From Gemmatimonadaceae bacterium (lineage in GTDB: Bacteria > Gemmatimonadota > Gemmatimonadetes > Gemmatimonadales > Gemmatimonadaceae): DNA of 64,000 bases. The notes under the pieces are model-generated. The model searched no databases and was not told the DNA's origin. It was given only the letters and a program-made list of their open reading frames with translations. Position numbers and translations under genes: made by a program. The DNA lies in the NCBI GenBank assembly GCA_030835125.1, contig JAUQWM010000013.1:1-64000 (forward strand). The letters run 5' to 3'. Shown here in pieces: positions 46,410 through 55,497 of this stretch (positions are counted from its first letter, which is position 1; the number at the start of each line of letters is the position of its first letter).

Positions 46410-47789
46410 ATGTGTGGGATCTTCGGGGTCTGGGGCCACTCGCGCGCGGCCGCGCTGACGCACCTCGGCCTGTATTCGCTCCAGCATCGCGGGCAGGAGT
46501 CGGCGGGGATAGTTGCCGTCGACCCTGACGGCGTGGCGCGGGCCGTCCGGAAGATGGGGCTCGTGTCCGAGGGATTCGCGGCCGCGGAGGTGGCGAAGCT
46601 CACCGGGTCCGTCGCCATCGGGCACACCCGCTACAGCACGGCCGGGTCGTCCACCCTCGACAACGCCCAGCCGGTCCTCGCGCGGTTCAGGGATGGGCAC
46701 CTCGCGCTTGCCCACAACGGCAACCTCGTGAACGCGGTCGAGGTGCGCCGCGAGCTCGAGGACCGGGGGTCCATCTTCTCGTCGTCGATGGACTCCGAGG
46801 TCATCGTGCACCTCATGGCCCGGTCGTCGGCGGTGAAGCCGGAGCATCGGCTGGCCGACGCAATGGCGAAGGTCGACGGGGCGTCGAGCCTCGTGGTGCT
46901 CGTCGGCAACACGTTGCTGGCGGCGCGCGACCCGCGGGGCTGGCGTCCGCTGGTGATGGGCCGCCTGGGAGAGGCCTGGGTGTTTGCCTCGGAGACCTGC
47001 GCGCTGGACATCGTCGGGGCGACGATCGAGCGGGAGGTCCAGCCGGGGGAGATCATCGCCATCGACCGCGACGGCTTCCGGACCCTGCAGATGCCGTCCC
47101 TGCCCCTCAAGCGCTGCGTCTTCGAGCACGTCTACTTCGCGCGCCCGGACAGCTACGTGTTCGGCGGCTCGGTCGACCGGGCGCGCCGCGCGTTAGGCCG
47201 GCAGCTGGCACGGGAGCAACCCTGCCCCGACGCCGACCTCGTGTTCTCCGTCCCGGACTCGTCGAACTCGGCGGCCGTGGGGTATGCCGAGGAATCGGGA
47301 CTCCGGCTGGAGCTGGCGCTCATCCGGAACCACTATGTCGGGCGCACGTTCATCCAGCCGTCGCAGGGTGATCGCGACGCCAAGGTGAAGGTGAAGTACA
47401 ACCCGGTGCGCGAGGTGCTGGCCGGGAAGAGCGTGGTCATGGTGGATGACTCCATCGTGCGCGGCACGACCACGCGTGGACTGGTCGCGCTGGTCCGCGC
47501 GGCCGGCGCGCGCGAGGTGCACATGCGGGTGTCGTCGCCCCCGATCACCGGGCCGTGCTACTACGGGATCGACACGCCGCGGAAGGAAGAGCTGATCGCG
47601 GCGAACTACAGCGTCCCGGAAATCGCGAAGCGGATCGGTGTGGATTCGCTGGGCTACCTGTCGCTGGAAGGAATGCTGGCCGCCGTGCCGCATGGCCCGG
47701 AAGGGTTCTGTCACGCCTGCTTCTCGGGGGACTATCCCACCGCCCCACCGCTGGTGGCCGACAAGCTGCACCTCGTCGGGGCCAGGTAG
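46410..47789 (+). CDS. purF: Amidophosphoribosyltransferase, Fe-S type
   Basis: A 459-residue protein. Met1 is followed directly by Cys2 (MCGIFGVWGHS), the N-terminal nucleophile; there is no propeptide. The PRPP site is VVMVDDSIVRGTT. Cysteines in PLKRCVFEH, PITGPCYYGID and GFCHACF match the four ligands of the 4Fe-4S cluster of the B. subtilis enzyme. It makes phosphoribosylamine, the first committed step of purine synthesis. AAGGAG precedes the start at close range. It is the last purine gene of the run, separated from purL by an inverted repeat. Confidence 0.97.
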   Translation: MCGIFGVWGHSRAAALTHLGLYSLQHRGQESAGIVAVDPDGVARAVRKMGLVSEGFAAAEVAKLTGSVAIGHTRYSTAGSSTLDNAQPVLARFRDGHLALAHNGNLVNAVEVRRELEDRGSIFSSSMDSEVIVHLMARSSAVKPEHRLADAMAKVDGASSLVVLVGNTLLAARDPRGWRPLVMGRLGEAWVFASETCALDIVGATIEREVQPGEIIAIDRDGFRTLQMPSLPLKRCVFEHVYFARPDSYVFGGSVDRARRALGRQLAREQPCPDADLVFSVPDSSNSAAVGYAEESGLRLELALIRNHYVGRTFIQPSQGDRDAKVKVKYNPVREVLAGKSVVMVDDSIVRGTTTRGLVALVRAAGAREVHMRVSSPPITGPCYYGIDTPRKEELIAANYSVPEIAKRIGVDSLGYLSLEGMLAAVPHGPEGFCHACFSGDYPTAPPLVADKLHLVGAR

Positions 47790-47909
47790 GTGGCGGCGCC
47801 AGCGCGCACCCGGATCAAACGCCAGAGGCCGGTGTAGCAGCCGCGTCCGCTCCGGGAGGATGCGATGAGGGTGTTCCATACTCACGACTCACTCCACGAA
47901 GGTGAGTCG

Positions 47910-49007
47910 ATGAGCTCGGTGCTTCGCAGGCTTGGACCGAACTGGCCGCGGATCGCCCTGTTCCTCCTGGCGGCGCTCCTTCCGGTGCCTGCCTTCGCAC
48001 AGGACAGCGTGGGCACAGTCCGCGGCATCGTCCGCAATGAGACCGGCCGGCCAATCGAGTACGCGCAGGTGACGCTCGATCCGGCCGGCGCCAACCGGCA
48101 GGCCCGCAGCGACCGCGACGGTCGCTTCAGCTTCGTCGGGACGCCGGTCGGCCCGCACACGGTGCGGGTGGCCTTCGTGGGCTATCGCCCCATTGACCGT
48201 CCGGTGACGGTGCCCCGGGGCGTCGTCGACATTGAGGTCACCCTCGAGCGACTGGTGACGCAGCTTGCCGGCGTCGAGGTGACGGCACGTCGGACGGGCC
48301 TGTACGGCTCGGTGATCGCGCGCGACTCGCTGTTGCCGGTGCCCGATGCGCGCATCGAGGTGCTGGGCGCGCGAACCAGCGACACCACCGAGACGGACGG
48401 GACCTTCAACTTCCCGAAGCTGAAACCCGGATCCTACCTCGTTCGCGTCCGCCACAGCCAGTTCGAGTCCCGCAACGTGTCCATCGTCGTTCCCGCCGGC
48501 GGAGGCACGCAGCTCGATCTCGTCGTCGAACGCGGACTCCTGAGCCGGGATGCCCACATGGAACAGCTCTTTCGCGAGCTGGACTCGCGCGTCCATTGGA
48601 TGGGAACCACGGCTGCGATGATCTCGCGCGAGGAACTCCACGGCGAACCGACGACCGGCCTCGACACCGCCATCCCGCAAGCGCAAGGGTTCATGAAGGC
48701 CGGTTTCTATCCGGCCCGCGATGGATGGGAGAACGCGTGCCTGTTCGTGGACGGCATCCCGCGACCCGGAGCGACGATCCGCGACTTCGCCATCGAGGAG
48801 ATCGAGGCCGTCGAGGTCTACGGCCCCCCCATGGGCCGAAGTGACCCGACCGGCACGCTGGCGTCACGGTGGCCGCCGCGCACCATCTGCGGTAACGCCT
48901 CGGGGCCGAGGGCGGCGTTCGAGAATGGCCGGGCCGACGCGTCACCGGCGCAACTCTCGCGGAATGCCGTGCGGGTGCAATTCGTGGCGATCTGGCTCAG
49001 GCGCTAG
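47910..49007 (+). CDS. Exported protein with carboxypeptidase-regulatory and TonB-plug-like domains
   Basis: About 365 residues. A signal peptide ends PVPAFAQDS. Two CarboxypepD_reg-like beta domains follow: about 33-115 (VRGIVRNETGRPIEYAQVTLDP, VRVAFVGYRPIDRPV) and 120-205 (PDARIEVLGARTSDTTETDGTF). The rest resembles a plug domain (CLFVDGIPRPGATIRDFAIEEIEAVEVYGPP), as in TonB-dependent receptors, but no beta-barrel follows. The ATG at 47910 was chosen because GGTGAG lies 4 bp before it. The role is unknown; it could present ligands or work with another transporter. Confidence 0.75.
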   Translation: MSSVLRRLGPNWPRIALFLLAALLPVPAFAQDSVGTVRGIVRNETGRPIEYAQVTLDPAGANRQARSDRDGRFSFVGTPVGPHTVRVAFVGYRPIDRPVTVPRGVVDIEVTLERLVTQLAGVEVTARRTGLYGSVIARDSLLPVPDARIEVLGARTSDTTETDGTFNFPKLKPGSYLVRVRHSQFESRNVSIVVPAGGGTQLDLVVERGLLSRDAHMEQLFRELDSRVHWMGTTAAMISREELHGEPTTGLDTAIPQAQGFMKAGFYPARDGWENACLFVDGIPRPGATIRDFAIEEIEAVEVYGPPMGRSDPTGTLASRWPPRTICGNASGPRAAFENGRADASPAQLSRNAVRVQFVAIWLRR

Positions 49008-49069
49008 GCCACGCGGGGGACGCGCGAGCCAGGCAGGTCCTGCAGACGTTGCTCGATACCTGCCGGACA

Positions 49070-49088
49070 GTCAGTTTGGTACACTGAC
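49070..49088. promoter_or_regulatory. Inverted repeat upstream of ppdK
   Basis: GTCAGT and ACTGAC are separated by TTGGTAC in the 178-bp gap before ppdK. TACACT (49080-49085) inside it resembles a -10 box, so the repeat may be an operator over a promoter. No convincing -35 at 17 bp was found. Confidence 0.3.
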
Positions 49089-49185
49089 GGCGGTGCCTGC
49101 TGGACGCGGCATGTCCTGCCGGGCATGAGCGGGTAGCATTCCGCACCGCCAGAGCACCAGTTCCCGCCCAGGATCTCGCTCCACT

Positions 49186-51846
49186 ATGCCTCCGCTGGTC
49201 TACTTCTTCGGTAACGGCCGCGCCGACGGCACCCGCGAGATGAAGGGCGTCCTGGGGTCCAAGGGCGCTAACCTCGCCGAGATGACGAACCTGGGCGTGC
49301 CTGTCCCGCCGGGGTTCACGATCGCCACCAGCGCCTGCATGGAGTACCTCACCTCCGGAGGCATTCCCGAGGCCCTTCGCGCCGAGGTCGCGGCCAACGT
49401 CACGCGACTCGAGGAGACCACGGGCAAGCGGCTGGGGGATGCGGGGAATCCACTCCTCGTCTCGGTGCGCAGCGGAGCCGCTGTCTCCATGCCGGGCATG
49501 ATGGAGACGATCCTGAACCTCGGCCTCAATGACGAAACCGTCGAGGGCCTGGCCAGGCTGGCCGACAACCCGCGCTTCGCGTGGGATTCGTACCGGCGCT
49601 TCATCCAGATGTACGCGGACGTGGTGCTCGGCGTCCCCGGATCACAGTTCGAGTCATTGCTCGCGGGGAAGCGCCTCTTACACAAGGTCGAGTCGGATTC
49701 CGGCCTGCCGGAGGCGACGCTGCGAACGCTGGTCACGCAGTACAAGGCGCTCGTCAGGAACGCGACCGACCGTGATTTCCCCGCCGATCCCCAGGAGCAG
49801 CTCTGGGGCGCGATCGAGGCGGTCTGGCGCTCCTGGACGCTCAAGAAGGCGGTCGATTACCGCAAGGTGAACAACATCCCTAACGACCTGGGCACGGGCG
49901 TGAACATCGTCGCCATGGTCTTCGGCAACATGGGTGAGGACTCGGGCACGGGTGTGGCATTCACGCGGGATCCCTCGACCGGCGAACGGAAGTTCTATGG
50001 CGAGTTCCTCGTCAACGCGCAGGGCGAGGACGTCGTGGCGGGAATCCGCACACCGCTCCACATCGACGAGATGGCGCAGCGCCTTCCGGCCGCGTACGGG
50101 GAGTTGATGGCGGTCCAGGAGCGCCTGGAGTCGCACTATCGCGACATGCAGGACCTCGAGTTCACGGTGGAACGCGGGACCCTGTACCTGCTGCAGACGC
50201 GAACCGGCAAACGGACTGCCGCCGCCGCGGTGCGCATCGCGCGGGACATGGTCGACGACGGCCTGATCGCCAGCGACGAGGCGTTGCAGCGTGTGAACGC
50301 GTCGCAGCTCGACCAGCTCCTCCATCCGGTGATCGACCCGGGCGCCCGGGCCACGCCGCTGGTCACCGGACTGCCGGCCTCGCCGGGAGCCGCCAGTGGC
50401 GTCGCGGTCTTCGACTCGGACGTGGCGGTGGCCCGCGCCGCGGGCGGTGAGGCGGTCATCCTCGTCCGCGAGGAGACCACGCCGGAGGATTTCCACGGCA
50501 TGGTCGCCGCGCGCGCCATCCTCACCACCCGTGGCGGCATGACCAGCCACGCCGCGGTCGTCGCACGCGGCATGGGCAAGTGCGCCGTCGTCGGCGCGCG
50601 CGACGTCACGGTCGATGGCGAAAAGCGCCAGTTCCGCGCCAACGGGACGGTCGTCAGCGAGGGCGACTGGATCACGCTCGACGGCGCCAGCGGTCGCGTC
50701 TTCGTGGGCGACCTGCCCACGGTCCCGTCGGAGGTGGTGCGCGTCACCCAGGGTTCGCTGGTCGCGTCAAGGGCCCCGGTCTACGAGGCCTACGCGCGCG
50801 TGCTCGCCTGGGCCGACGAAGCCCGCACGCTCCGGGTGCGCGCGAATGCCGACACGCCGAAGGATGCTCGTCAGGCACGCGGCTTCGGCGCCGAGGGCAT
50901 CGGGTTGTGCCGGACCGAGCACATGTTCTTCGAGGGCGACCGCATCCACGCCATGCGCGAGATGATCGTCGCGCGGGATGAAGGCGGCCGGCGACGGGCG
51001 CTGGCGAAGCTGCTGCCCATGCAGCGGGCCGACTTCGAGGCGATCTTCGAGGCGATGAACGGGTACCCCGTCAACATCCGCCTCCTGGACCCGCCGCTCC
51101 ACGAGTTCCTGCCCCACGGGGGCGAGGAATCCAAGCTGCTGGCCCGCGGGTTGCGTCTGACGCGGGCGGAACTGGCCCACATCGTCGAGGGGCTGCGCGA
51201 ATCGAACCCGATGCTCGGGCATCGTGGGTGCCGGCTGGGCATCACGTACCCCGAGATCACCGAGATGCAGGGGCGCGCGATCTTCGAGGCCGCCGTCCGG
51301 GCGCGCAAGCGCGGGATCGAGGTCCAGGTCGAGATCATGGTCCCGCTGGTGGCGGCCGTGAAGGAGTTCAGCCACCAGAAGGCGATCCTCGAGGACATCG
51401 CGCGACAGGTGCTGGGACCGCTGGGACCCGTGAACTACGAGATCGGGACGATGATCGAGCTCCCGCGTGCCGCCCTCACGGCGGCCGAGATCGCGCGGGA
51501 AGCCGCGTTCTTCTCGTTCGGGACGAACGACCTGACGCAGACCACGTTAGGCCTGAGCCGCGACGACGCCGGGCGATTCCTCCCGGGGTACGTCGAGCGT
51601 GGCATCCTCCCCGACGACCCGTTCCAGACGCTCGACATCAACGGCGTGGGCAAGCTCGTCCGGATGGCGGTGGATGATGGCCGTGCCGCCCGTCCCGGCC
51701 TCAAGACGGGCATCTGCGGTGAGCACGGCGGTGATCCGCGGTCGATCATGTTCTGCCACCAGGCGGGCCTGAACTACGTCTCGTGCTCGCCGTACCGGGT
51801 GCCCATCGCCCGCCTGGCCGCGGCCCAGGCGGCCCTGGCGCACTGA
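49186..51846 (+). CDS. ppdK: Pyruvate, phosphate dikinase
   Basis: An 886-residue enzyme with the three expected parts. The N-terminal ATP-grasp domain has KGANLAEMTNLGVPVPPGFT. The phosphohistidine domain has the catalytic His in TRGGMTSHAAVVARGMG. The C-terminal PEP/pyruvate barrel includes RTEHMFFE and SFGTNDLTQTTLGLSRDD, with a Cys at GICGEHGGDP. It interconverts pyruvate, ATP and phosphate with PEP, AMP and pyrophosphate. Length is typical (about 880). It stands alone on the plus strand. Confidence 0.97.
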   Translation: MPPLVYFFGNGRADGTREMKGVLGSKGANLAEMTNLGVPVPPGFTIATSACMEYLTSGGIPEALRAEVAANVTRLEETTGKRLGDAGNPLLVSVRSGAAVSMPGMMETILNLGLNDETVEGLARLADNPRFAWDSYRRFIQMYADVVLGVPGSQFESLLAGKRLLHKVESDSGLPEATLRTLVTQYKALVRNATDRDFPADPQEQLWGAIEAVWRSWTLKKAVDYRKVNNIPNDLGTGVNIVAMVFGNMGEDSGTGVAFTRDPSTGERKFYGEFLVNAQGEDVVAGIRTPLHIDEMAQRLPAAYGELMAVQERLESHYRDMQDLEFTVERGTLYLLQTRTGKRTAAAAVRIARDMVDDGLIASDEALQRVNASQLDQLLHPVIDPGARATPLVTGLPASPGAASGVAVFDSDVAVARAAGGEAVILVREETTPEDFHGMVAARAILTTRGGMTSHAAVVARGMGKCAVVGARDVTVDGEKRQFRANGTVVSEGDWITLDGASGRVFVGDLPTVPSEVVRVTQGSLVASRAPVYEAYARVLAWADEARTLRVRANADTPKDARQARGFGAEGIGLCRTEHMFFEGDRIHAMREMIVARDEGGRRRALAKLLPMQRADFEAIFEAMNGYPVNIRLLDPPLHEFLPHGGEESKLLARGLRLTRAELAHIVEGLRESNPMLGHRGCRLGITYPEITEMQGRAIFEAAVRARKRGIEVQVEIMVPLVAAVKEFSHQKAILEDIARQVLGPLGPVNYEIGTMIELPRAALTAAEIAREAAFFSFGTNDLTQTTLGLSRDDAGRFLPGYVERGILPDDPFQTLDINGVGKLVRMAVDDGRAARPGLKTGICGEHGGDPRSIMFCHQAGLNYVSCSPYRVPIARLAAAQAALAH

Positions 51847-51939
51847 CCATCGGGTCAGGCGAACGCCGACCGGCGTTGTGCCCATGGCTCGTGTATTTTT
51901 CTCGCTCACACCTGGCACCAGACCACCCGAGTTCGAGCG

Positions 51940-52119
51940 ATGTGTCGACGCGTCTCCTGTGAATCCTGTGGCAAGCCTACTTTCGCCGGCTGCGGCCGCC
52001 ACGTCGAGGAAGTGCTGCACGACGTTCCCCTGAACGCCCGCTGCGCGTGCCGCTCCGGCGCGTCGCCGACGCGATCACCCGCACACGCGTCCGAGCGCCC
52101 GTGGTGGAAGCTCTGGTAG
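51940..52119 (+). CDS. 59-residue Cys-rich conserved protein
   Basis: A short frame begins MCRRVSCESCGKPTFAGCG and continues RHVEEVLHDVP and ARCACR, then a Ser/Arg/Pro tail ending WWKLW. I recognise the pattern MCRRVxCxxCGKPTxxGCGxHVExxLxxVP...RCxC from many small bacterial and fungal hypothetical proteins. Cysteines at 2, 7, 10, 18, 35 and 37 suggest metal binding. The function is unknown. There is only a weak ribosome-binding site. It lies alone between ppdK and the kinase gene and is too short to appear in a usual 60-residue frame listing. Confidence 0.75.
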   Translation: MCRRVSCESCGKPTFAGCGRHVEEVLHDVPLNARCACRSGASPTRSPAHASERPWWKLW

Positions 52120-52140
52120 GACCCGCACCACGGCCGTACC

Positions 52141-52171
52141 TGCCCGGCTGACGGGCACGGTTGAACCGTGC
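52141..52171. terminator. Overlapping hairpins between Cys-rich gene and kinase gene
   Basis: GCACGGTT and AACCGTGC arms with a one-base loop (52155-52171) overlap TGCCCG/CGGGCA (52141-52157). The position between two converging genes suits a bidirectional terminator, but no T-run is seen on either side. Confidence 0.4.
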
Positions 52172-52202
52172 GACCCCGGGGTACCGCGACGACGTTGCGT
52201 CG

Positions 52203-55200
52203 TCAGCGGGCAACCCGGGCTGAGTCCGCGATGGCGGCCGCGCGTGCGGCGGCGTGCTGCCGCCTCTCCCTGAAACCTGCATCGGACGACTGCCAGCTGC
52301 GGGCCACCCACGTCCAGTGGGCGGCGGCGGAGTCTGGTGCGCCGGCCCGTTCATGTGCCTGGGCAAGCCTCTCGTGCACTTCGGTCAGCGTCAGGTGCAG
52401 GTTCGTGGTTTCGATGAACCACCCCCGGGACGCTGGACGGAGCGTGGCAATCGCGTCACCCGGTCGGTTCTCCTGCAGGTAGAGCCCGGCGAGTTCCATG
52501 TTCGCGCGCCCGAAGTCGATCGTGACGTGCTTCAGGGCGCTCCGGAACGCGTCGATCGCGGCCGTACCATTCCCTCGCATCTCCAGGAGGAGGCCCCGCA
52601 CGAAGTGATGCTGGTCCTGCGGACGGGAGAGGAGCACACGACGCCCGTCCCGCTCCACGGTGTCCGCCAGCGCGGCCAGCCGGCCGGTGTCGCCGGCAGC
52701 ATGGAGGCTTGCCGCCGACATGCTCAACGCGAGGACCCGGAAGGTTGCCTGCACCGATGGCGGTTGACCGGTCGCTGGCCAGCGGCTGATGGAATCGAAC
52801 AGCGCGCTCGCTGCACGCATGCGGCCCATGTCGAACAGGGTCTGCGCCTGCAGCATCGCCGATGGCGGCGCCGCGCCGCCCACCGCGCGATCTCCAGATG
52901 CCGTGCGCAGGTGTCGCGCGACCACCAGCGCATCCTGCAGCCGGCCCTGGTTGCGCAGCACAACGGCACGAAGGAACAGGAGCGGCGTCCCGGTGCGCCC
53001 GCGTGCGCGGCGAATCCAGGTGTCGAGGAGCGTATCGGCCACTGGAAGTTCGCCGGCGCGTATCAGGTGCTTTGCCAGCTCGATCACGGAGTCCTGCGCG
53101 GTGCCGGCCACCGGCGCGCTCCGGAGCAGCATCGCCGCTTCGCTGAACCGCCCCTGCGCGTCGAGCACCTGCACCAGGTTCCCCCGCGCACCGAGCGATG
53201 ACGGTTGCAGCTCGAGCCAGAGACGCGCATAACGCTCCGCCCGGGGCAGCGAGTCCATCAGCACGGCGGCCTCGACCAGCGAGTTGATCGCCACACATCC
53301 TGCGCAGCGATCCGCTCCCAGCCGCATGGACGCGGAGTCCATCTCGAGGACCAAGGAGTATCGGGCAATGGCGGGCTGCAGGTCGCCCTGCATCGCCTGG
53401 TTGATGCCGAGCATCAGGTGGCCGTCGATCTCCCGCGGGTACCTGACCGCCAGCGTTTCCGCCACGGCCATCGCCGCCGGAGAGAGGTGATACGTCTCGT
53501 AGTACGCACGGATCATGAGCCGTTCACGATCGCTGGCTTTCCCGGCCAGACGCTGCGCACGGGCGTAGCGGCCCTCGAATTCGGCGCGATCTGCCGTGGT
53601 GGCGCTCGCGTACCGCCACTGGTAGCCACTGCTCCGGGCGTGGTAGAGCGCCGCCATCGCGAACGTGGAGTCCTCACGCAGCGCCGCGCCGAAGGCCGTA
53701 TCCGCAGCCGCCAGCCTCCCGGCGGAGAAGTGCTGCAGTCCTTCCGTGTAGTGCCGGTACGCGGCCAGGGATCGCGTCGTCACGTCGGCGATGGAGCCGA
53801 CGGGAGCCGCCAGTCCGAGATCCGCGACCACGTGGGACGTGGCGCTATCCGCGAGGCCGTAGAGGTCGGCGCCGAGCGCGCTCTGGGCCCCGAGGATCGT
53901 CCCGCTTGCCACGTCGACCCGCTGCAGGTCCAGGCGGACCTCCCCTGAGGGCAGCGCGTGGATCGCCCCGGTCAGCAGTTGCGTCGCTCCGGCGTTGCGC
54001 GCCGCGCGGAAGGTCGCCTCCTCGGCGGCGACCTCGGACCCCACCTGCGCGACCAGGTCATACATGCGGCCGGCGCTCACCACGCTGAGTCCCTGTGCGC
54101 GGGCGAGGTTCGTCGCCAGCATGTCCACCAGCGGCGCCGCGGACTGGACGTCGGGACCGTCGCGGTAGTCCGCGATCCGGCCGATCGCGAGTACGACGCT
54201 GGCCGCCGAGTCGGCCGGCACGCGGGACGGCCAGGACCACAGCGCCAGCGCCGCGGCACCCACCAACGCGCCGACCGCGCCGGCATTCACCAGCCCCCGA
54301 TGCTGCCGGAGAACCGCCCGCAGTCGATAGGCAGGGGCCCGTCCCCGGGCGCGCACGGGCCGGCCATCCAGGTGGCGCTCGATGTCATCCGCGAGCTGAC
54401 CGGCGTCGGCATACCGCTGGGACGGGTCCTTGCGAAGCGCCGTGAGCACGATGGCATCGAGGTCACCGAGGAGCCTTCGTCTCTCGCCCGGAGCGGTGAC
54501 CACGTCGGACGGCTGTGTCGGATCGTCCTCGAGGATCGCTCGCTCGAGATCATGTGACGAGAGCGCCTGCCGCCGGAACGGTCGCTGACCGGTCAGGAGC
54601 CGGTGGAGAAGGACCCCGAGCGCATGGACGTCGCTCGCCGGCGTCACCGCCTCGCCCCGGATCTGCTCGGGGCTCGCATACTCGGGCGTGAGCAACCGCT
54701 CCCCGGTGCGGGTCAGCTCCGGCGACAGCGACGACGCCGGCTGGAGCAACTTGGCGATCCCGAAATCCAGGAGCTTGGGCTGCCCCTCGGGGGTCACGAG
54801 GATGTTGCCCGGCTTGAGGTCGCGATGGACAACCTGGTTCCGGTGGGCGTGCTGCACGGCACCACAGACGCTGACGAAGATGCGGAGGCGCGCGTCGACG
54901 GGCAGGCCCAGGTCATCGCAGTACCGGTCGATCGGCACGCCCTCCACGTACTGCATCACGAGGTAGAGTCGGCCGTCGGGCGTGACGCCGCCGTCGAGCA
55001 GCGTCGCGATGTGCGGGTGCTCGAGCCGGGCAAGGATCTGGCGTTCATCGACAAAGCGGCGTCGCAACGTCGCGTCGTCGGCGCCGCGGCGCATGACCTT
55101 GACCGCCACCCGGCGATCGAGCTGGCCGTCGTCCCGCTCGGCGAGGAAGACCGCGCCCATGCCTCCCCGCCCGAGCTCGTGCAGGATGCGGTAGGGCCCG

Positions 55201-55466
55201 ACCCGTTCCGGGGCCGGCGGCTCGCTGTCGGAGAACCTCCCGGCGCTGCCAGACAGGAGGGGAGCCGCGAAGACCGCCGCCTGGCCATCGGGGAACAACG
55301 ACGGGTTCTCACAGGCGGCGAGCCACTCCTCCGCGGCCTGCCGCAAGGTCACGTCGTCGCCGCACGCGACCCTGAGAAAGTCCGCGCGCTCGGCGGCGGG
55401 GCGGTCCAGCGCCTGGTCGACCAGCGCCTCGATTGTTGTCCAGCGATCCTGGGGAATATCGGCCAT
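52203..55466 (-). CDS. Serine/threonine protein kinase with TPR region
   Basis: A 1087-residue protein. The N-terminal Hanks-type kinase (about 90-360) has the glycine loop LGRGGMGAVFL, Lys in RRVAVKVM, catalytic HRDLKPGNILV, and DFGIAK. A membrane helix lies near 385-405 (GAVGALVGAAALALWSW), and the outer part (about 410-1070) contains TPR-like helical repeats. This is the typical layout of kinases that pair with ECF sigma factors in Acidobacteria, Planctomycetes and Gemmatimonadota. The sigma gene lies 31 bp upstream. Substrate unknown. Confidence 0.9.
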   Translation of the reverse strand: MADIPQDRWTTIEALVDQALDRPAAERADFLRVACGDDVTLRQAAEEWLAACENPSLFPDGQAAVFAAPLLSGSAGRFSDSEPPAPERVGPYRILHELGRGGMGAVFLAERDDGQLDRRVAVKVMRRGADDATLRRRFVDERQILARLEHPHIATLLDGGVTPDGRLYLVMQYVEGVPIDRYCDDLGLPVDARLRIFVSVCGAVQHAHRNQVVHRDLKPGNILVTPEGQPKLLDFGIAKLLQPASSLSPELTRTGERLLTPEYASPEQIRGEAVTPASDVHALGVLLHRLLTGQRPFRRQALSSHDLERAILEDDPTQPSDVVTAPGERRRLLGDLDAIVLTALRKDPSQRYADAGQLADDIERHLDGRPVRARGRAPAYRLRAVLRQHRGLVNAGAVGALVGAAALALWSWPSRVPADSAASVVLAIGRIADYRDGPDVQSAAPLVDMLATNLARAQGLSVVSAGRMYDLVAQVGSEVAAEEATFRAARNAGATQLLTGAIHALPSGEVRLDLQRVDVASGTILGAQSALGADLYGLADSATSHVVADLGLAAPVGSIADVTTRSLAAYRHYTEGLQHFSAGRLAAADTAFGAALREDSTFAMAALYHARSSGYQWRYASATTADRAEFEGRYARAQRLAGKASDRERLMIRAYYETYHLSPAAMAVAETLAVRYPREIDGHLMLGINQAMQGDLQPAIARYSLVLEMDSASMRLGADRCAGCVAINSLVEAAVLMDSLPRAERYARLWLELQPSSLGARGNLVQVLDAQGRFSEAAMLLRSAPVAGTAQDSVIELAKHLIRAGELPVADTLLDTWIRRARGRTGTPLLFLRAVVLRNQGRLQDALVVARHLRTASGDRAVGGAAPPSAMLQAQTLFDMGRMRAASALFDSISRWPATGQPPSVQATFRVLALSMSAASLHAAGDTGRLAALADTVERDGRRVLLSRPQDQHHFVRGLLLEMRGNGTAAIDAFRSALKHVTIDFGRANMELAGLYLQENRPGDAIATLRPASRGWFIETTNLHLTLTEVHERLAQAHERAGAPDSAAAHWTWVARSWQSSDAGFRERRQHAAARAAAIADSARVAR

Positions 55467-55497
55467 CAGGTGCCTGACGAGGGAACGCGCGATGCCG

